Shown piece after piece: positions 28,001 through 43,000 of a DNA stretch of 64,000 nucleotides. Within the stretch, counting starts at the first letter, position 1, and every line of letters begins with the position of its first letter. The DNA lies in contig NW_006497083.1 of the NCBI RefSeq assembly GCF_000471905.2, forward strand, positions 2,311,861 to 2,375,860, written 5' to 3'. Below the pieces are notes generated by a model that searched no databases, was not told where the DNA came from, and worked only from the letters and a program-made list of their open reading frames with translations. This stretch comes from Amborella trichopoda (Eukaryota; Streptophyta; Magnoliopsida; Amborellales; Amborellaceae). The translations under genes and the position numbers were made by a program.

Positions 28001-31000
28001 TCTTTCTTTTTCCGCAAAACCAACTCTAGGTTTTTCTAGAAAAGGAAAAGCTATATATGAATAAAATAATTTTGCTTGTCAACTTCTTCTTTTTCATGCA
28101 TCTGCAAAACAAATTGACCCCATGGATCATAATCCTCTGCCCTCTCTCCCAGTCTCTAAATCAAAAAAATTGAGAGTTGTGGCCAGAGGGACCAAGGACA
28201 ATTCGTAACTAATTAGGAAAAAGAATTAGTTACCATAATTACATACTAAGCAAGCAAATTACATTTACAACCAAGACTAGCCATCATCCTAGAAATTTCA
28301 TGATAATCCAAACAATAAGGTCCCCCGGCACCCTATAGTACTTTCGGAGAGAAAAGAGGTGCTCTCGTGAACTTTCACCTTTATTGAATGTGCTTATCTT
28401 CCCAGACCATGTACCTCATATGCACAAATCAGATAAATAAGTACAAGTGGTTCTTGCAACTTAACAACTTGCCATATACTAATTAAAAGATAAATTTTAC
28501 AAATAGTCCCTAAACCTCTTGAAAAATTTTGGAATATCCAATACTTTTGGAAATCTAATTAAATTACGTAATTAGATTTGCGACATTGAGACTAGAATAA
28601 AATAGACAAAATTCCATCATAGTGGAAACTCACTTCTAGATAACTTTTAACTTCCTTAAAAATTGAACAAAACAGTTTTTACTTTTTGCAAAAAGTTATC
28701 AACATGTAGGGTGAAGAAAACAACTTGGCTCTCTTAAATAGGCACTCCTACAGAATGAGAGCAAACCCATAGGCAGCAACGAGCTCTTCGAACTTCAGAC
28801 TCCCATAAAGTGCCTTTTTATGTCATGGAACAGTATCGTCCTGTCTCATAACTTCAAATCCCAAAAACAATATTCATAAAAATGTCTTCCTCCAAATCCC
28901 AAAGAAGAAACATTTGTACCAAAATTCATTGGGAATAACTCATTCATAATCATAATGATCGAATACAAAGAATAGAGGAATGGAAGAAAAAATATGACTT
29001 GGGAAAGAGTCACAATGTAGGCCATGCCTTCTTTTTTGATGGACAACTTGTCGGTCTACCCTTTCCTTTTATGATTCAACAGGAACATCTGACTTGTCTT
29101 GGTCATGACGACTGCTTGCACACCAATGCTTTCCTATTAGGTAAGAAGCCAATCAATTCAAATAACTGGTCCATTAAAATAGCACCAATAATGTGCATCA
29201 GGAAACTTCAAGTGGCTTCTTTCAACTTAACACGATCTTGTATGCTAGTCTAAACAATAATTTTTCTAAATAATATCAAGTCTCTCGAAAGTCTTGGGGA
29301 TATCCATTGTTGTTGAAAATCCAAATACGTCCTTAATCACAAAACACTAAGCTCATAATATTTGGAAAATTTTATTTAAAATAAAATTACACAATTAAAT
29401 TATTTAACTAAAATTTAAGGCATTGGCACTAATGCAATTATAGGGTGGCTGTAAAACCATCCATCGGATGTGTATAGTTGAGATGAAGATGTTGAAATGG
29501 ATGAGTGGCAAGACAAGAAATGATAGAATTTGGAATGATATATACGAGGGAACTTAAGGGTGGCTCTAATAGGCAATAAGACGAGGGACAGTAGTCTTAG
29601 GTGGGCTGACCATGTGCAGCGTAGATTTAATACAGCACCGGTTAGGAGGGAAGACTTGATTCAAGTGCAAGGCTCCAAAAAGGCAAGGGGAAGGCCCAAA
29701 AGGACATGGATGAAAGTAGTGCCAATAGATATGGTGACTTATGATCTGATTGAGGGTATGACATTTTGATAGAGCGGAATGACTGAACAGGATTTGTGTA
29801 GCCGACCCCAAATAGTTAGGATAAGGCTGGGATGTTGATGATGATGCACTGGCACTAGTACAAAACAACCACAGTTCTTATAACTATGGAAACTAAGTCC
29901 TAAATAACTTTGTACTCCCTTAAAACTTGAATAAAACAATTTTTACTTCTTGCAAAAGTCATCAATATATAGGTGAAGAATAGAACTTGGATCTCTTAGC
30001 TTTTCATACACAGGCACTTCGACAGATTGAGAGGAAATCCATGGGTAACAACAAGCTCCTCAAACTTCAGACTCCACAAACATGAGGCCGGAGTTAACCA
30101 GAGATTTCCCTTTTCTATCCTTGAACAGTATCTTCATGTCATAACTTCAAACCCAAGAAAAAAAAAACCCATAAAAATGTCTTCCTTTAAATACCACTTG
30201 AGAAAAGTTGTGTCAAAACTAATCTAGAATAACTCATTCATAATCGCAATGATCGACTACTTAAGAAGTCGTGGAATGGAAGCAAATGGATAACTGGGAA
30301 AGTGTCACAGCATAGGCAATGCCTTCTTCTTCAGTGGAAAATTTGTGGGCCTACCATTTCCTTTTATGATTCAACAGTAGCATGTGACTCACTTAGTAAT
30401 GAAAAGCACTTGCATGTCATGGCTCTCCTATTAGATGAGAGGTCAACCAATTCTAATAATTGGTTCATCATTAAAATGCGTGCTGCATAGCAACTGCCAA
30501 TGGTGTATGTCAGGGGAATTGATGACCACTTCATACTATTTGGGACCTGCTTAGGAAGGATCACACCCTTCAGCAACACATAAACCTGAAGGGTGACAAT
30601 TCTGTGGTCCTTGCAGGAGACAATCTCCAGTCATTCTTTGGTGAGCAACACTACACCAGCCCTGGAAAGTGCAAGGCCAGATGAAGGTTTCTAAACATAG
30701 AAGTAATTCATGACAAATATCCATAAATATTTTAATAACTCATTGCCAAAGACATAAGGACAGATAAACAAGGATTATGCCTCAGTATTCCAGCACAAGA
30801 TCCTTCACAGCACCATTGTGGAAGTCTGTGTGATTGGAAACATGCTTCCCTCCAGTATAATTAGGTAATCCATAATGGAGGTGCTTGAAATTATCAGTTC
30901 AGTTCATGAGCTTGAGTTTCAGCTTGAACTACTGAGTGTAATTTCCATAAAACTATTGAGTGTAGGAAATAGAGTACCTTAGTACCCCAAAATCATAATT

Positions 31001-34000
31001 ACAACCTATATTGTACAAAGGAGTAAAAGGTAGCAAGTGGCATACCCTCATATCATATCTAAAACAGTAAGCATATTGAATGATCAGCAAGAAAAACAAT
31101 CTAGGGACCAAAACAAAATACAACTTTCTATTGAGAAAACCACAGCGTCCAGAATGAAAAACTATCTACCGTGCTCTCCAGTATGATGCTCTGGAAGTGC
31201 TCTACAGAGTTGAATCATTCGCGAGAGAAAGACAGTAGGTAGTGTGGTTGCTCCCAATAATATCCCTGATGAAGCACCAGGCCTGGAGAGTTATTGCAAT
31301 ATAAAATTATATCCAAAATGTTAGTCAGCATGAAGAGCACTGGGGATATAAGAAACTCATCTGACTAATAAAGAAACTAGAGGACTATGTATGCAAATGC
31401 CAAACAAATGCGTGCGTACATTTTTGGGATCATATATCTGAACTCTTACAAATCTTATCGCATTCAAATGAAGTTCAGTTTGAGAAATTCATCAATCTGA
31501 AAACTTTCTTGTGATTAAGCCAACACAAAAGTCGCAACTTTGAATGTAAAGATTATCAGCCTGTGAGTTTCATTTGGTTCATTACATGAATTATGAAGAA
31601 CTTAAAGAGCACTTTTGCCTTATCAAGACCGCTGTAGTTACTATGTGATTGTCACATTATGTAGTTTGAACTTTACTCTTGGTAAATAACTTTTATTCTA
31701 TTGGGCAAGCATTAAGACAACATTGTAACTGAATCAGACAGGTAAAAGTGCTCAAAAGCCTTAGGCATATAGAGAGCCCATAAGGCCCAAGAAGCACCCC
31801 CCCAAGGGACTTAATGTAAAAAAGAAAGTCAGTAACAAAGAGGTCAGCAGTCAATTTAAAAATAGAAATTGCACTCTATAGCTAGAGTTATTCAACTAAA
31901 CCAGCTGATACTTAACCTCCTTTTTTTCGTAAGGAAAAATCAGTTCATGATTTCCTTTTTCTTTTCTTTTTTGTTCTTTCTCCGGGGTTTTTTCTTTTCT
32001 TTTCTTTTTTAACAACTTCCTCTTCACATGAAGAAAAATGGTAATTCTTTGGAAAGTATAAACTAAAATTGCAGTTCAGTGGAAAAGATCAGCTCTAGTG
32101 CAGTTTTCTATGATAATTTTGCATAAGCCAGATGCAGTTAAACTACTAAAGAACTAAGAACATTAAAACATAACCAAGAGTTCAGTCTTAATACTATGGC
32201 CCCCCAGCATATCAGTCTTCAAGTCTTTTATAGTGCATTGAGAAGAGGCTTCTGAAGTCCAATTATTATTAGGAATTTGAGTATGTCTAAAGTGCATGGG
32301 TTAGATGCTAATCCAGGGAGGTAGAAGGTTTTTAAGGATGTCCAAAGTCCTTGAAATGGATATCCAAAACTCCAGAATGTTTGAAATCGATGAGAATATA
32401 TCTGAATAGTATAAGTATGAAGTTCACTTAGATGCTATTCCCTGATCAAGTCATGTTTAGGGGATCTTTTTACGAAATAGGAAGCACCACTAATTCAACT
32501 ATTAGTAGAAAGGCATGCATTTATTGACAAGAAGCAGGGAGAATATTCACAAAACACACAAAATAAATTTGTTGGCTTCTTTACTATTCAAGACATTGAA
32601 CGCTCATAGTGCATGTTTTGGATTACTGTAGAAAGAGCTGAGTTGGAGTGCTCGTTGTCAAATAAGGATACTTGCAAGGAGCATAGACTACTACGGCAGG
32701 GGACCCGTAATTGATTTATCAAGGACTTGTTGACTAGAAAAACAAAAAATATGTTCCCCTCGAAGAAAGCGTCATACAACCAGATGAGGAAGCTTAAAGG
32801 AAGATGTAACTAGTTTGAAAATCCAATGTGATTTGGATCCCAATTAGAAATGAAATTACAACTGGAAACTTCTCAATCTCCTTTTCAAGGATAAAAGCAA
32901 TAAATCGATTATGTGATTCTTAAAGAGGAATGAACAGACTAATTACAATATCCGAACCAACCAATAATTCTTAAATCATTCAAATTCAAACATTGCATGC
33001 TGATCTGGAGAATAGCAGTAGTGTATACATTCTTCACAAAAAATTACCATCGAACATATCAAATAATTTTTTTTTTGAAAATGTTAACTTGTATTTAAAA
33101 AAGGAATTTACATGAAGAGTAAGCTACCTATGGCATCCCACATTTCGAATGCTCAGTATACAGTAAAAAAAGAAACAAGAAGAGCAAAGATGCACAGGGG
33201 GAGAGAGACAGTAAAACCATAAAGAAGAGAGTACTAAGTATACAAGATAAAACCAAAAGAAAACAAAACAAAACTTGAAGGAGAGAGAAGCGTATTACAA
33301 AACGATAAAGTTGCTAATGAAGTTCTCCAAATACTTTGGTGGAGTAAGCTGTTCGGACCGGCTTTTAGCATCTGAGAAGCAGCTACGATGGGCAAGAAGC
33401 ATTTGGAGAGAGCTACCGATGCAAGAAAACATTAACCCGGGAGACCAAACTTTTGAAGTCCTTGCTCGCCAATTGTCTACTAGGGACGATGGTGAGGCAG
33501 GCCGAAAGTCTTGTAGAATTAGAAGATGGCAACCCACCTGCAGGGTACTCGAAGTACAGATGCAGAGAGCCAGAAATGAGCAGAAGCTCAAGGAGGGAGA
33601 GAGCTAATATACCAAAGGAGGCATCCCCACATATCGGGTGGTCTACAATGGCGAGAAATAGAGGAAAGAAGGCAAGGGGCTGCGGGGTAGAGACAGTAAG
33701 TCCAAGAGAGGTGTGACCACAATTATTGTAGAAAAATAAACTGAACTAGAGAAAGAAACACATAAGAGCCGATAGAGGAGTCCTCAAGATGAGCTGAAGA
33801 ACTTTGTTGTTGGGGCTGGCCGGGCATCTTCTAAGCTGGACAAGATGGGCTGCTGTAACATGGTGGCTGTAGCCCGAAAGGCTTGTGATGTTTCTGCTGT
33901 CTTTGGACCAAATTGGTCCAAAAGATTTCTTCTACAGGTTGGGGTCCAAACTAGGCCAGTTCCATTGAATTGGACATAGCCTGCCACTAGGGCCGCTTGA

Positions 34001-37000
34001 TTCGTGGCTATTGATTCGTGGCTAGAGAGAAGAGAAAAGGGAAAGTTATCTTAATAGGGGAATGCCCAAACAAGAGATCACACCAGAATTTAATGCAAAG
34101 CCCATTCCCTAACCTGAATCTAGATTGGTTAAGGAAGGCTGATCTAGTAGAGGATATTCCTTTCCAAGCTCCTAAGGACCTGTGAGGAGGGGATCTGGGC
34201 AGCCAATCATCAGTACCCAGCCCATATTTTTTGTTGATGTTTTGTTTCCAAAGTAGAGGATGAGGTGAGGAGTATCTCCACCACCATATCCCCAAGAGGG
34301 GACCAGATTCATTGTTCTAAGGTTCTTGATACCCCGGCCTCCAAACTTTTTGGAGGACAGATAAGCCATGCAACTAAGTGGTATTTATGGGACCCCTCGA
34401 CCCCAGCCCATAAGAAACCTCTCGTCAGTTTTTCCAACTGCTTAAGGACAGAGATTGGGATTTGAAACAGGGACATAGAATAAATGGGGGATGTTGGCTA
34501 CCCACAAAAGAGAGGAAGCGGCCCTTCCAAGAGGCGAATTTCTATGTAAATTTTTCAATGAGGTTGTCCCATAAGTGTTTCTTAGGTTTGCCTATATAGA
34601 GGGGGAGACCTAGGAAGGGAGGGTTTTCGTGGAGCAACCTAAGCGAAGTGCAAGATGTTGTACTTCTGGGTTGTCTACCAGAATCTTTATCATTTTAGTT
34701 ATGGCTAGGTTGACTTTCATCCCAGTTAGGAGCTCGAAGGTTCTAAGGTATCTCCAAAGGCAATCGAACTGTTCGGGGTTTGTATCACAGAAGAAGAGTG
34801 TATCGTCTGCATAAAGGAGGTGAGTAATCAAAGGACCAGCTCAGGTGGATCGGAACCCCGTGACACGACCCATGTCATACAACCTAGATAAGGCTCGGGA
34901 CAAGAGTTCACCTCTGAGTGTGAAGAGGAAAGGCAAGAGGGGGCCTTGTCTGAACCCTCTCTCAGCTTGGAAGAAACCTTCAGAAGAGCCATTAAGGATA
35001 ATTGAGAAGGAAGGGTTCAAGATACAAGCTCTAATCCAGTTTCTCCATCGGGAGCCAAAACCCATTTTGTTTTGAATGGAGTCCAAGATTGACCAGTTGA
35101 CTCTATCATAGGGCTTTTCCCAATCTAATTTGATGATGAAGCCCTTCTGACCTAAGAGGGAACTAAAGTGGATAACCTCGTGTGCTGTGAGGGCAACATC
35201 TAGAATTTTCCTATTGGAAACAAATGTCGATTGGGTTGGGGAGATGACTGAGGGCAAAACCTCCTGGAGATGGGATGCTAGAGCCTTTGCTAGGATTTTG
35301 TAAGAAGAGTTGAGGAGGCTACTGGGGCAAAAATCTTTTAATCTATGGGCTCCTTCTATTTTGGGGACAAGGTCAGGAAGGTATAGTTTAAGGCTGAGTT
35401 TAGTCTACCCCTATGGTAGAACTCTTCGAAGAAAGCAAAGAGATCTAGGGTTGTTTCCCATAATTGTTGAAATAAAACAACTAGAAATCCATCCAGTCTG
35501 GGAGCTTTGTCTTTTGGGAGATCTACTGCTCCGAGGATTTCCTCAAGGGAGAAAGGTATTTCTAAGCTCAGTGAATCTTCTTGGGAAAGAGATAGGAAGG
35601 TGGGGTTACCCAAGACTGGACGAGGGTGAGAAGGCCTAGTAAACAAATTTTTGAAGAATCTAATGAAGGGCACTTGATTTCTGAGGGTTGCAAGAAAGAG
35701 TGGTTGCCTACTGAAACCAAGGTTACGGACTTTCCCCTATTTCTGGAGCTGGCTGTTTTGTGGAAGAAACCAGTGTTTTTATTCCCCTCTTTAAGCCATT
35801 TGATTCTAGAGCGTTGGAACCAATATATCTCTTCCTGCTTAAGGGTTAAGGCTAAATTTGTTTTCGCCTGAGTCCTAGAATCTATTTTCGGGTCGGGTCA
35901 TAGCACGGGTTTCCTCCAGGGCATCTAGGTCTGAGATTACAGCTGTATGAGCCCTAATGGGGTCCCTAAAATTTGAGGGCAAGTTCCTACTCCAGAGTTT
36001 CAAAGAGGATTTGAGGATTTGCAGCTTACATGACAATCAGAAACCAGCCCACCCTGTGACAGAGGCAGAGGACCAAACCGAGGAAACCAATTGGGCAAAG
36101 GAGGGATCTTCCAACCATAATATATCAAGTCTAAAAGGTTTGTTTGAAGGAGGGGTTGGGTTGGTGTCTAAGTGAATGCGTTTGTGATCAAAGGTGATTT
36201 TAGGGAGGGCCCTAGAGAAGGCTCCCGGGAATGAAGATTCCCAAGAAAGGTTGATGAGGAATCGATCTATCTTTGTCACAATGGGGGTAGTGGAATGGTT
36301 GGACCAGGTAAAGGATGCCCCTGATAGAGGGATATCAACTTGGGGGATGCTTTCTATAAACTCTGAGAAGGCTCTCATGGATGCAGTTAGAGGGCCACCA
36401 TTTGATTTCTCATGGGGCCATCTAACTGAGTTAAAATCCGCTCCCAGTAACCAGGGGGTATGTGGGGGGGGGGCAGAGTTGAGAAGTTCTACCCAAAGGA
36501 GGGTTGGGTTAGGACCATACACAAAGGTGGTCTTAAAAGTGAAATCATCAGTTAACCTTCAGAAGGAGGACGTTATGGAGTATTCAGAGACCTCGGAGGA
36601 AAGACTAGAGAAACACTCCGATTCCAGATTACCCAGATTCCACCGAAGGCACCTTCGGAATCTTTCGCAGCCCAAGCACAAGAATTTCTACCCCAAACTT
36701 TCCTAACCATTGCTAGGTCATGGGCTGGTAATTTAGTATCAAAAATAGCAACAAAATCTGGAAATTGAGTGGAGACTAGGGAACATACAGCACAGCACTT
36801 ATCGTTGCTACCCAGTCCACGGATGTTCCATCAAAGGATCCTCATCTAGGTGAATTAGGGTGGAAAGAGGATTTCCTGATGGATCTCCTCTTCTTAGGAC
36901 TAGTGGGCGGAATGGAGGAGAGCGAAACCGATTTCCTGGGGGTGTTGTAACACAACCCAGAGTGCAGTTTTGTGAGTTCCCCGGACCCTTTAAGGGATTG

Positions 37001-40000
37001 GGAGAGATAGGTACTTGGGGTGCTCCTGCTGCTTCCCTATGGTGTGCCGAAATTTTCGTGGATTCTCCATCAAAGGCAAGACCACAAACCTCTATTGTTT
37101 CTGCCATTTGGGGCTCCGCACGTTCTATTCTAACAATTTCCCTGGAATCTGTGGAAGTTTTGGACTGTATATCTGAGTTAAAATCAAGGGTAGAGGGTAC
37201 ATTGGATGAAGGCGTTCTCTAGGAAGGACTGTGCAGGAACAGAATTGTGTAGAGATTATAGGGAGGGTGTGGGTGATGAAGACGGAGGGGGGAAAATAGT
37301 TTAAACGTGGATGCATGGGGGGAAGATGCCCATCAAAAGCCTGGGCAGCATTAAGAGCGAACCTCAATTCTAAGGGAAGGGAGACTAATTCGTCCAGTTT
37401 CAAAAATTGAATACCAATGTCTGGAGGATTGGGGAGGGTCGAGGCAAAAGGGTGAGCAGGGATGGAGTCTCCTGGAGTACGCTCAAAAAAGCCAAAGAGA
37501 GGGGGGGGCAAGTGGTGTGGGCCGGGAACCCTGGGCAGTTAACATATTGAGGGAAGAAGTAGGGGTAAGGTTGAACGTGAGTTTGGAGATTTTGGGGGGA
37601 GGAGACTAATGGATGTGAAGTAAAGCTGGGAGAGGTTTGATAAGGTTGAGGAGAGTTGTTGGGGGAGATTGGTGGTTGGTGAGTCGTAGTGGGGGTAAGC
37701 GGGAAGTTGCTTTTCCCTGCGAGGTATGAGGGGGGGTGAGTAAGGGTAGTAAGGTAGAAAGGTGAGGGGTGGAGGCGTAGAAGATGGAGAAGTAAAGTGT
37801 TGGGGGGAGAGAGGGTTGTAACAAGAATAGGGAAGCAAAGCCAAAAAGGGGTTAGGAGTGACTGCAGTTGTAGAGTTAGAGAGGAGAGAAAGAGAAGGAG
37901 AGGTGGGTTGATTGAATCCATCGCCAAGGTGGTGGGAAGAGGGTGCTAGAAGTGGAGGCGAAGGGACAGGAGAGGAGTACTCAAGTGAGGATGGGGAGGG
38001 ATAGGGGCTAAGAGGGAGAGCGGTTGTCTGGACAAGAGATGAAGAATCTAGGGGTACAGGTGGCGAGGTGAATGCAATTGCCCTAGGAAACTGGGCTACC
38101 TCGGGAAGGGGCGCTTGGGGGGACAGCTGTCTAGATTGAGGACATGTGCACGTTGTGTCTGGGCGCATAACTATGTGGAGAGATAAAGGGAGAAGGGGGG
38201 GAGCTGTCCTAAGTGCTACTCCAGCATTGGGGATTTAATGAGTCTCAAGTGAATAGGCTGGGGGAAGGGCAGTTTCGAGCGGAGGAAGGGCTAGGTGTCT
38301 TAGAGGTGCCGCCAACATCAAAGGACAGAACTAATGCGGAGCAAATGTCAAAATAATATGATGGCTCCGGACGGCAAGATGGGGAAGATGAAGGGACCCG
38401 AGGAGAAAAGGAGTCAGTGGGGGATGGTACGAAGCAGGGTGATTTACCCAAGGCTACAGAGCATTGGGATTCATGAGGGTTGGTGACGTGTTGGGGAGCA
38501 CGGAGAGGAGGAGGACCATGGTCCCGAGAGATGAGTTGGTCAGCTGGGAAGGTGGTACAAGGACTAGGATTACGCTTATTGTTCCCCCGCTGGACCTTAG
38601 TCCAGTTTCGTGGTCTAGGCCAGTACGTTCATGGCGATCCTTGCCCTGGACCGAAATAGAGACAGAGTAAGAGAGGCCATATGGAGGAAAATAGTGGTCG
38701 AAAAATTGTCCTCAAAATGGGCAGCGACCAGGAGAACTAAGTTCACTAGAGGAAGGGAGCCTACTGATTTCCAATGAACTGAGATGAACAGGTCACAGCA
38801 GTTCCCTAAGGATCTAAAGACACTATTGGTCCACAAATGAAGAGGTATACCTTCAAAATTAACCCAAAACTTTTTATTTTGAACTGCATCTAAGGAGCGA
38901 TTCCATTTTTCTAGGGATAGTAAAGCACCTTTAAAATGAAGTTTGGAGTTTGAGAAATCTCTAGGAAAAGAATTAGCAGGGAAAGAGATCAGGTATTTAC
39001 CATTATGTGTGGGCCTGCACATATTGTGATAGTTTTGGAAGGTTTCCTACAGCCAGCAATTAATACCTTTGAAGTCACCTATGGGGGAGAAAAGTACCAA
39101 TGAAGGAATCTTCCAACAATGTGATGCGGTCCTCAATTTCTGGGGCTTGATGGAGCCAAAGGTGTGGGGTTTCTTGGAGGTAGGAGACATGGTGGTCTCG
39201 TTGCACATTAAGGTTAGGAAGCAGGGCTGGTAATGGAGGGATAGGTTTGGAGGCTAACACTTTACATAACTAGGTTTAGTAAAGAATGAGGGGGCCTGTT
39301 ACCTGGGCTTGGGTTATGTGTTTGGGGGTTAACGTAGGAGGGGTTTGGGGAGGAGGGCTCGGGAAAGTCGTTATGGGTATTAGTGGTGTTATGAACTGGT
39401 AGAGGGTATAAAGGTGGGTTGGAGGAGGAAGCGGGATAACCAATCGAAGTCTAGAGCTAGGTATGTTGGGGGAGGTTATGGTATCTGTTGGGGGGGGTAT
39501 GGATTAAGAGGGCTATGCTTCCTGGTTTGCCTTTTTTAGAGGGCTGCTGGGATAACTGGGGGTGTATGGGGTAGCTCGACGTGGACTTAGACTGGAGCTA
39601 TGATGAATTCTTGGCACAGTTTGGGTGAATTTTCCTGCCAACATTTTGGTGTTGTCTGGGTTGGTTGGCCAGGATCCTTGAAACGATGGGGCTTTTGTTG
39701 AGTGCGATGTGGCCAAGCGAGGGATCTGCCTGGGTTGGTGGTTTGAAGAGGCTTCTGAAATCGTGGCTTAGCTCTCTGAAGGGGTGGGGCTTGGTCTTGG
39801 TGGGTATGCCACAAATGTGGTGGTGGGTAGGCATTGAAGGCTCGCCAAGGATATGTGATGCAGTCATGCCCCAGCCGATAGTTTTTTGCTGGGCCAGGAA
39901 TGGCCGTAGAACCCAAGAGGAAGAGAAAAGGCAATGATGTAATAAGGAGAGATTATTAGAGTTATTTTAATTATTCTTTTGTTTAGGGAGTGCGCAGGGA

Positions 40001-43000
40001 TAATTAGGTGGGCATGAGTTTATCCTGTATTTGATATTGATTGGTTGGATTGGTTGGATTGGTTAGTTTGGAATATAAATAGGATAAGGTTAAATATAAA
40101 GGAAGTTTTATCTTTTCAACAATAGGAAGGCTTTGGATAAAACGTGAGAGAGAAAATAGGCACGTGAGGTTAAGAGATGGGGGTAGATTAAGAGAGAGAA
40201 AATAGGAAAATGTTTATCTTTTTTTAGTCTATTTGAGGGAGATTTCCCTTCATTGTAAATAAGTGAATGAATTAAATAGAATTTAATCTCGTGAAGAGAT
40301 TGTTTTGGGGTGGATTCCCTTGTAGACCTTTGGGAGAGGGTATAGTCTCTCAATCTTTCTTTCTTTTTATTGTTCTCTTTTGTGGTTTTATTTTCTCCCT
40401 GCATCAATTAGTATCAGAGCGGGTTCCAATGGCTTCAAAAGAGACACCCCTTGATGGATTAAAGTTATTGACTGGAGTAGTTCAAGCCCTAGCAGAGAGA
40501 GTAGACCAATTCATGGCCATAGCTGACAAAGTAGATGAGCTTGTGCAAAAGTTCGCTCAGCTTCAGGATGGCAGGAATCCGAAGATCGACGTTGGAACTC
40601 AAGGCAACCGAGATGAAAGAGGTATGCATCTTGTTCCTAACCACCATCGGGTGGCCCCAGTTAATGACGAATTCAATGAACGAATTCTTCGATTGTTGGA
40701 ACGAGAAAGAGAACCTGGAATAAAAATTGATATTCCAGAGTTCCATGGTCGATTGCATGCAAATGATTTTCTTGATTGGCTAAGTAAATTAGAGAAAATG
40801 TTTGAGTACAGAGATATTGCAGATCCCAAAAAAGTAAAATTAGTAGCCACAAAATTTTCTGGCCATGCATTGGTTTGGTGGGATGATTTGCAAAAGGATC
40901 GTCTTCGACAAGGTAAGGAAAAAATTAATTCGTGGGAGGAAAAGATGAAGACAAAGATGAAGATGAGCAGAAAAGTTTTACTAGTAAATTATGCCCGAAC
41001 TTTGTACCAAAGGTGTCAAAACCTCAAGCAAGGTGAAAATTCGATAAGTGACTATACTGAAGAGTTATATATTTTAACATCTAGGGCAAATTTACAAGAG
41101 CATAAAGATCAAAAAATAAGCCGCTACTTAAATGGGCTACATCTAAGCATTCAAAATGAATTGGCCTTCAAAGATATTTATAAGATGTATGATGCCTAGG
41201 CCCTCAAAGCAGAAGAAATAGTCAATCTCGGCTTTGGGAGAAACAGCTCAGTGATAAGAGGCTCTACTTCAACACAGGGGTAGCAAGCTTTAACCTTTAA
41301 AAGACCACCTATGCGGCGTGAAAACCAAACCTCTCAGAATTTTCCAACTAGGCCAAACCCTAATATGGGGAGAGGTGGTGTTGGGAGAGGGCTGGGAGTA
41401 CCTAAAACACCTCGTGATGATATACAAATTGTGTGTTTCAAGTGCCAACAGCCTGGGCATAGGGCATTCAATTGTCCCTCACGTCAACCCCTGTCAAAGT
41501 TAATTTGGCTGAAGAAAATTATGAAGAAGAAGTCGATGAAGGATACACCTATGAAAGCCAAGGTGATATTGGGACGAGTCAGTCTTATGAAGGAACTGAG
41601 CCTTTCAAAGGTGAGATTGAGGTGTTGTACAGAGATGAAAGCGGTGAAGCCTTAATTGTCCAGCGAACAATATTTTTCAAACAACTTGCACATCAAGACG
41701 CAAGTTATACACAATACTAATTGATGGTAGGAGCAGTGAAAACATTGTGCCTAAAGAGATGGTGGATAAACTTCAATTGAATGAGCATAAGCACCCACGC
41801 CCATATCACATCCAGTGGTTCACGAAAGGAGGTGAGATACCAATTCTTACTCAGTGTTTAATCTCTTTTTCCATTGGTGCTAATTATAAAGATGAAGTGT
41901 GGTGCGATATAGCACCTATGGATGCATGTCACATATTATTTGGTAGACCATGGCTTTATGATTATAATATGGTGCATAAAAGTAGACCAAACACTTATTC
42001 TTTTGTCAAGGATGGTATTAATATCACACTCCACCCTATAAAACAACTTCCTACACCAAAATCCACTAATGAGGAGGATCCAAAGTTGCTTGATGTGCAA
42101 AAATTAAAAGGGGGCAGCAAGGATATGGATGTGATTTATGTGTTGCTTGCAAAAGAAAATCCAACACGAACAGCAATTCCTAGGTCTATTGAACCTATAC
42201 TTAAGAAGTATAAAGATTTGATGCCTGAAGACCTGATCATCTTCCTCCAATGAGAAATATTCAGCATCACATTGACTTGGTCCCTGGTTCTAACCTACCA
42301 AATTTGGCCCATTATCGAATGAGCCCCATGGAACATGAAGAGTTGCACAGACAAGTTGTTGATTTGCTTAAGAAGGGATTGATTCGAGAAAGCATATCAC
42401 CATGTGCTGTCCCTGCATTACTGACTCCAAAAAAAGATGGGTCATGGAGGATGTGCGTAAACAGTCGAACGATCGACAAAATTACAATCAAGTACCGATT
42501 TCCCATACCCAGGCTCGTTGATATGTTAGATATGCTTAATGGAGCCAAGGTTTTCTCAAAGATTGATTTAAGGAGTCGGTACCATCAAATTCGGATTCGT
42601 CCTAGGGATGAATGGAATACCGTATTCAAAACTCGAGATGGACTACATAAGTGGCTTGTGATGCCATTCTCATGCACCAAGCACATTCATGCGCCTAATG
42701 ACTGAGGTACTTCGTTCTTTTATTGGTAAATTTGTAATGGTTTATTTTGATGATATCTTGGGTTTTAGTGCTAACCCACATGATCATCTCAACCACTTGG
42801 ACCAAGTTTTTGATGTGCTAAGGAAGGAATCACTTTTGTGAATTTGAAAAAATGCTAATTTATGACGGACAATGTCGTCTTTCTGGGGTATGTTATTTCA
42901 TCTGAGAGAATTAAGGTGGATCAAAAAAAGGTGAACACCATAGTTGAGTGGCCGGTGCCAAAGTCACTCACTGAGGTACGTTCTTTTCATGGCCTAGCGA

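Larger units (their letters stand above)
11902..31169 (-). other. Dolichol kinase intron 2 (19.3 kb), transposon-filled
   Basis: The splice ends are CACG|GTAGAT at the donor and CTTTCCAG before exon 3. It contains a compound microsatellite, an hAT-type element, a decayed minus-strand Ty3/gypsy element, a GC-rich segment with a minus-strand TATA motif, two direct duplications and an RTE LINE tail, described separately. The remaining stretches over 300 bases (11902-12690, 13040-14797, 15656-17080, 19036-19395, 25000-25440, 27325-28680, 30500-31169) show no gene that I can support. Confidence 0.85.

Noticed and set aside
37400..38168. Long Pro/Ser/Leu-rich open frames in three minus-strand frames
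   Set aside because: Overlapping open frames in C/T-rich DNA are expected by composition. They lie within the LINE ORF1 region and are not separate genes.
40407..40423. tRNA gene at the gypsy primer binding site
   Set aside because: Only the 12-15 bases complementary to the tRNA 3' end are present, with no cloverleaf.
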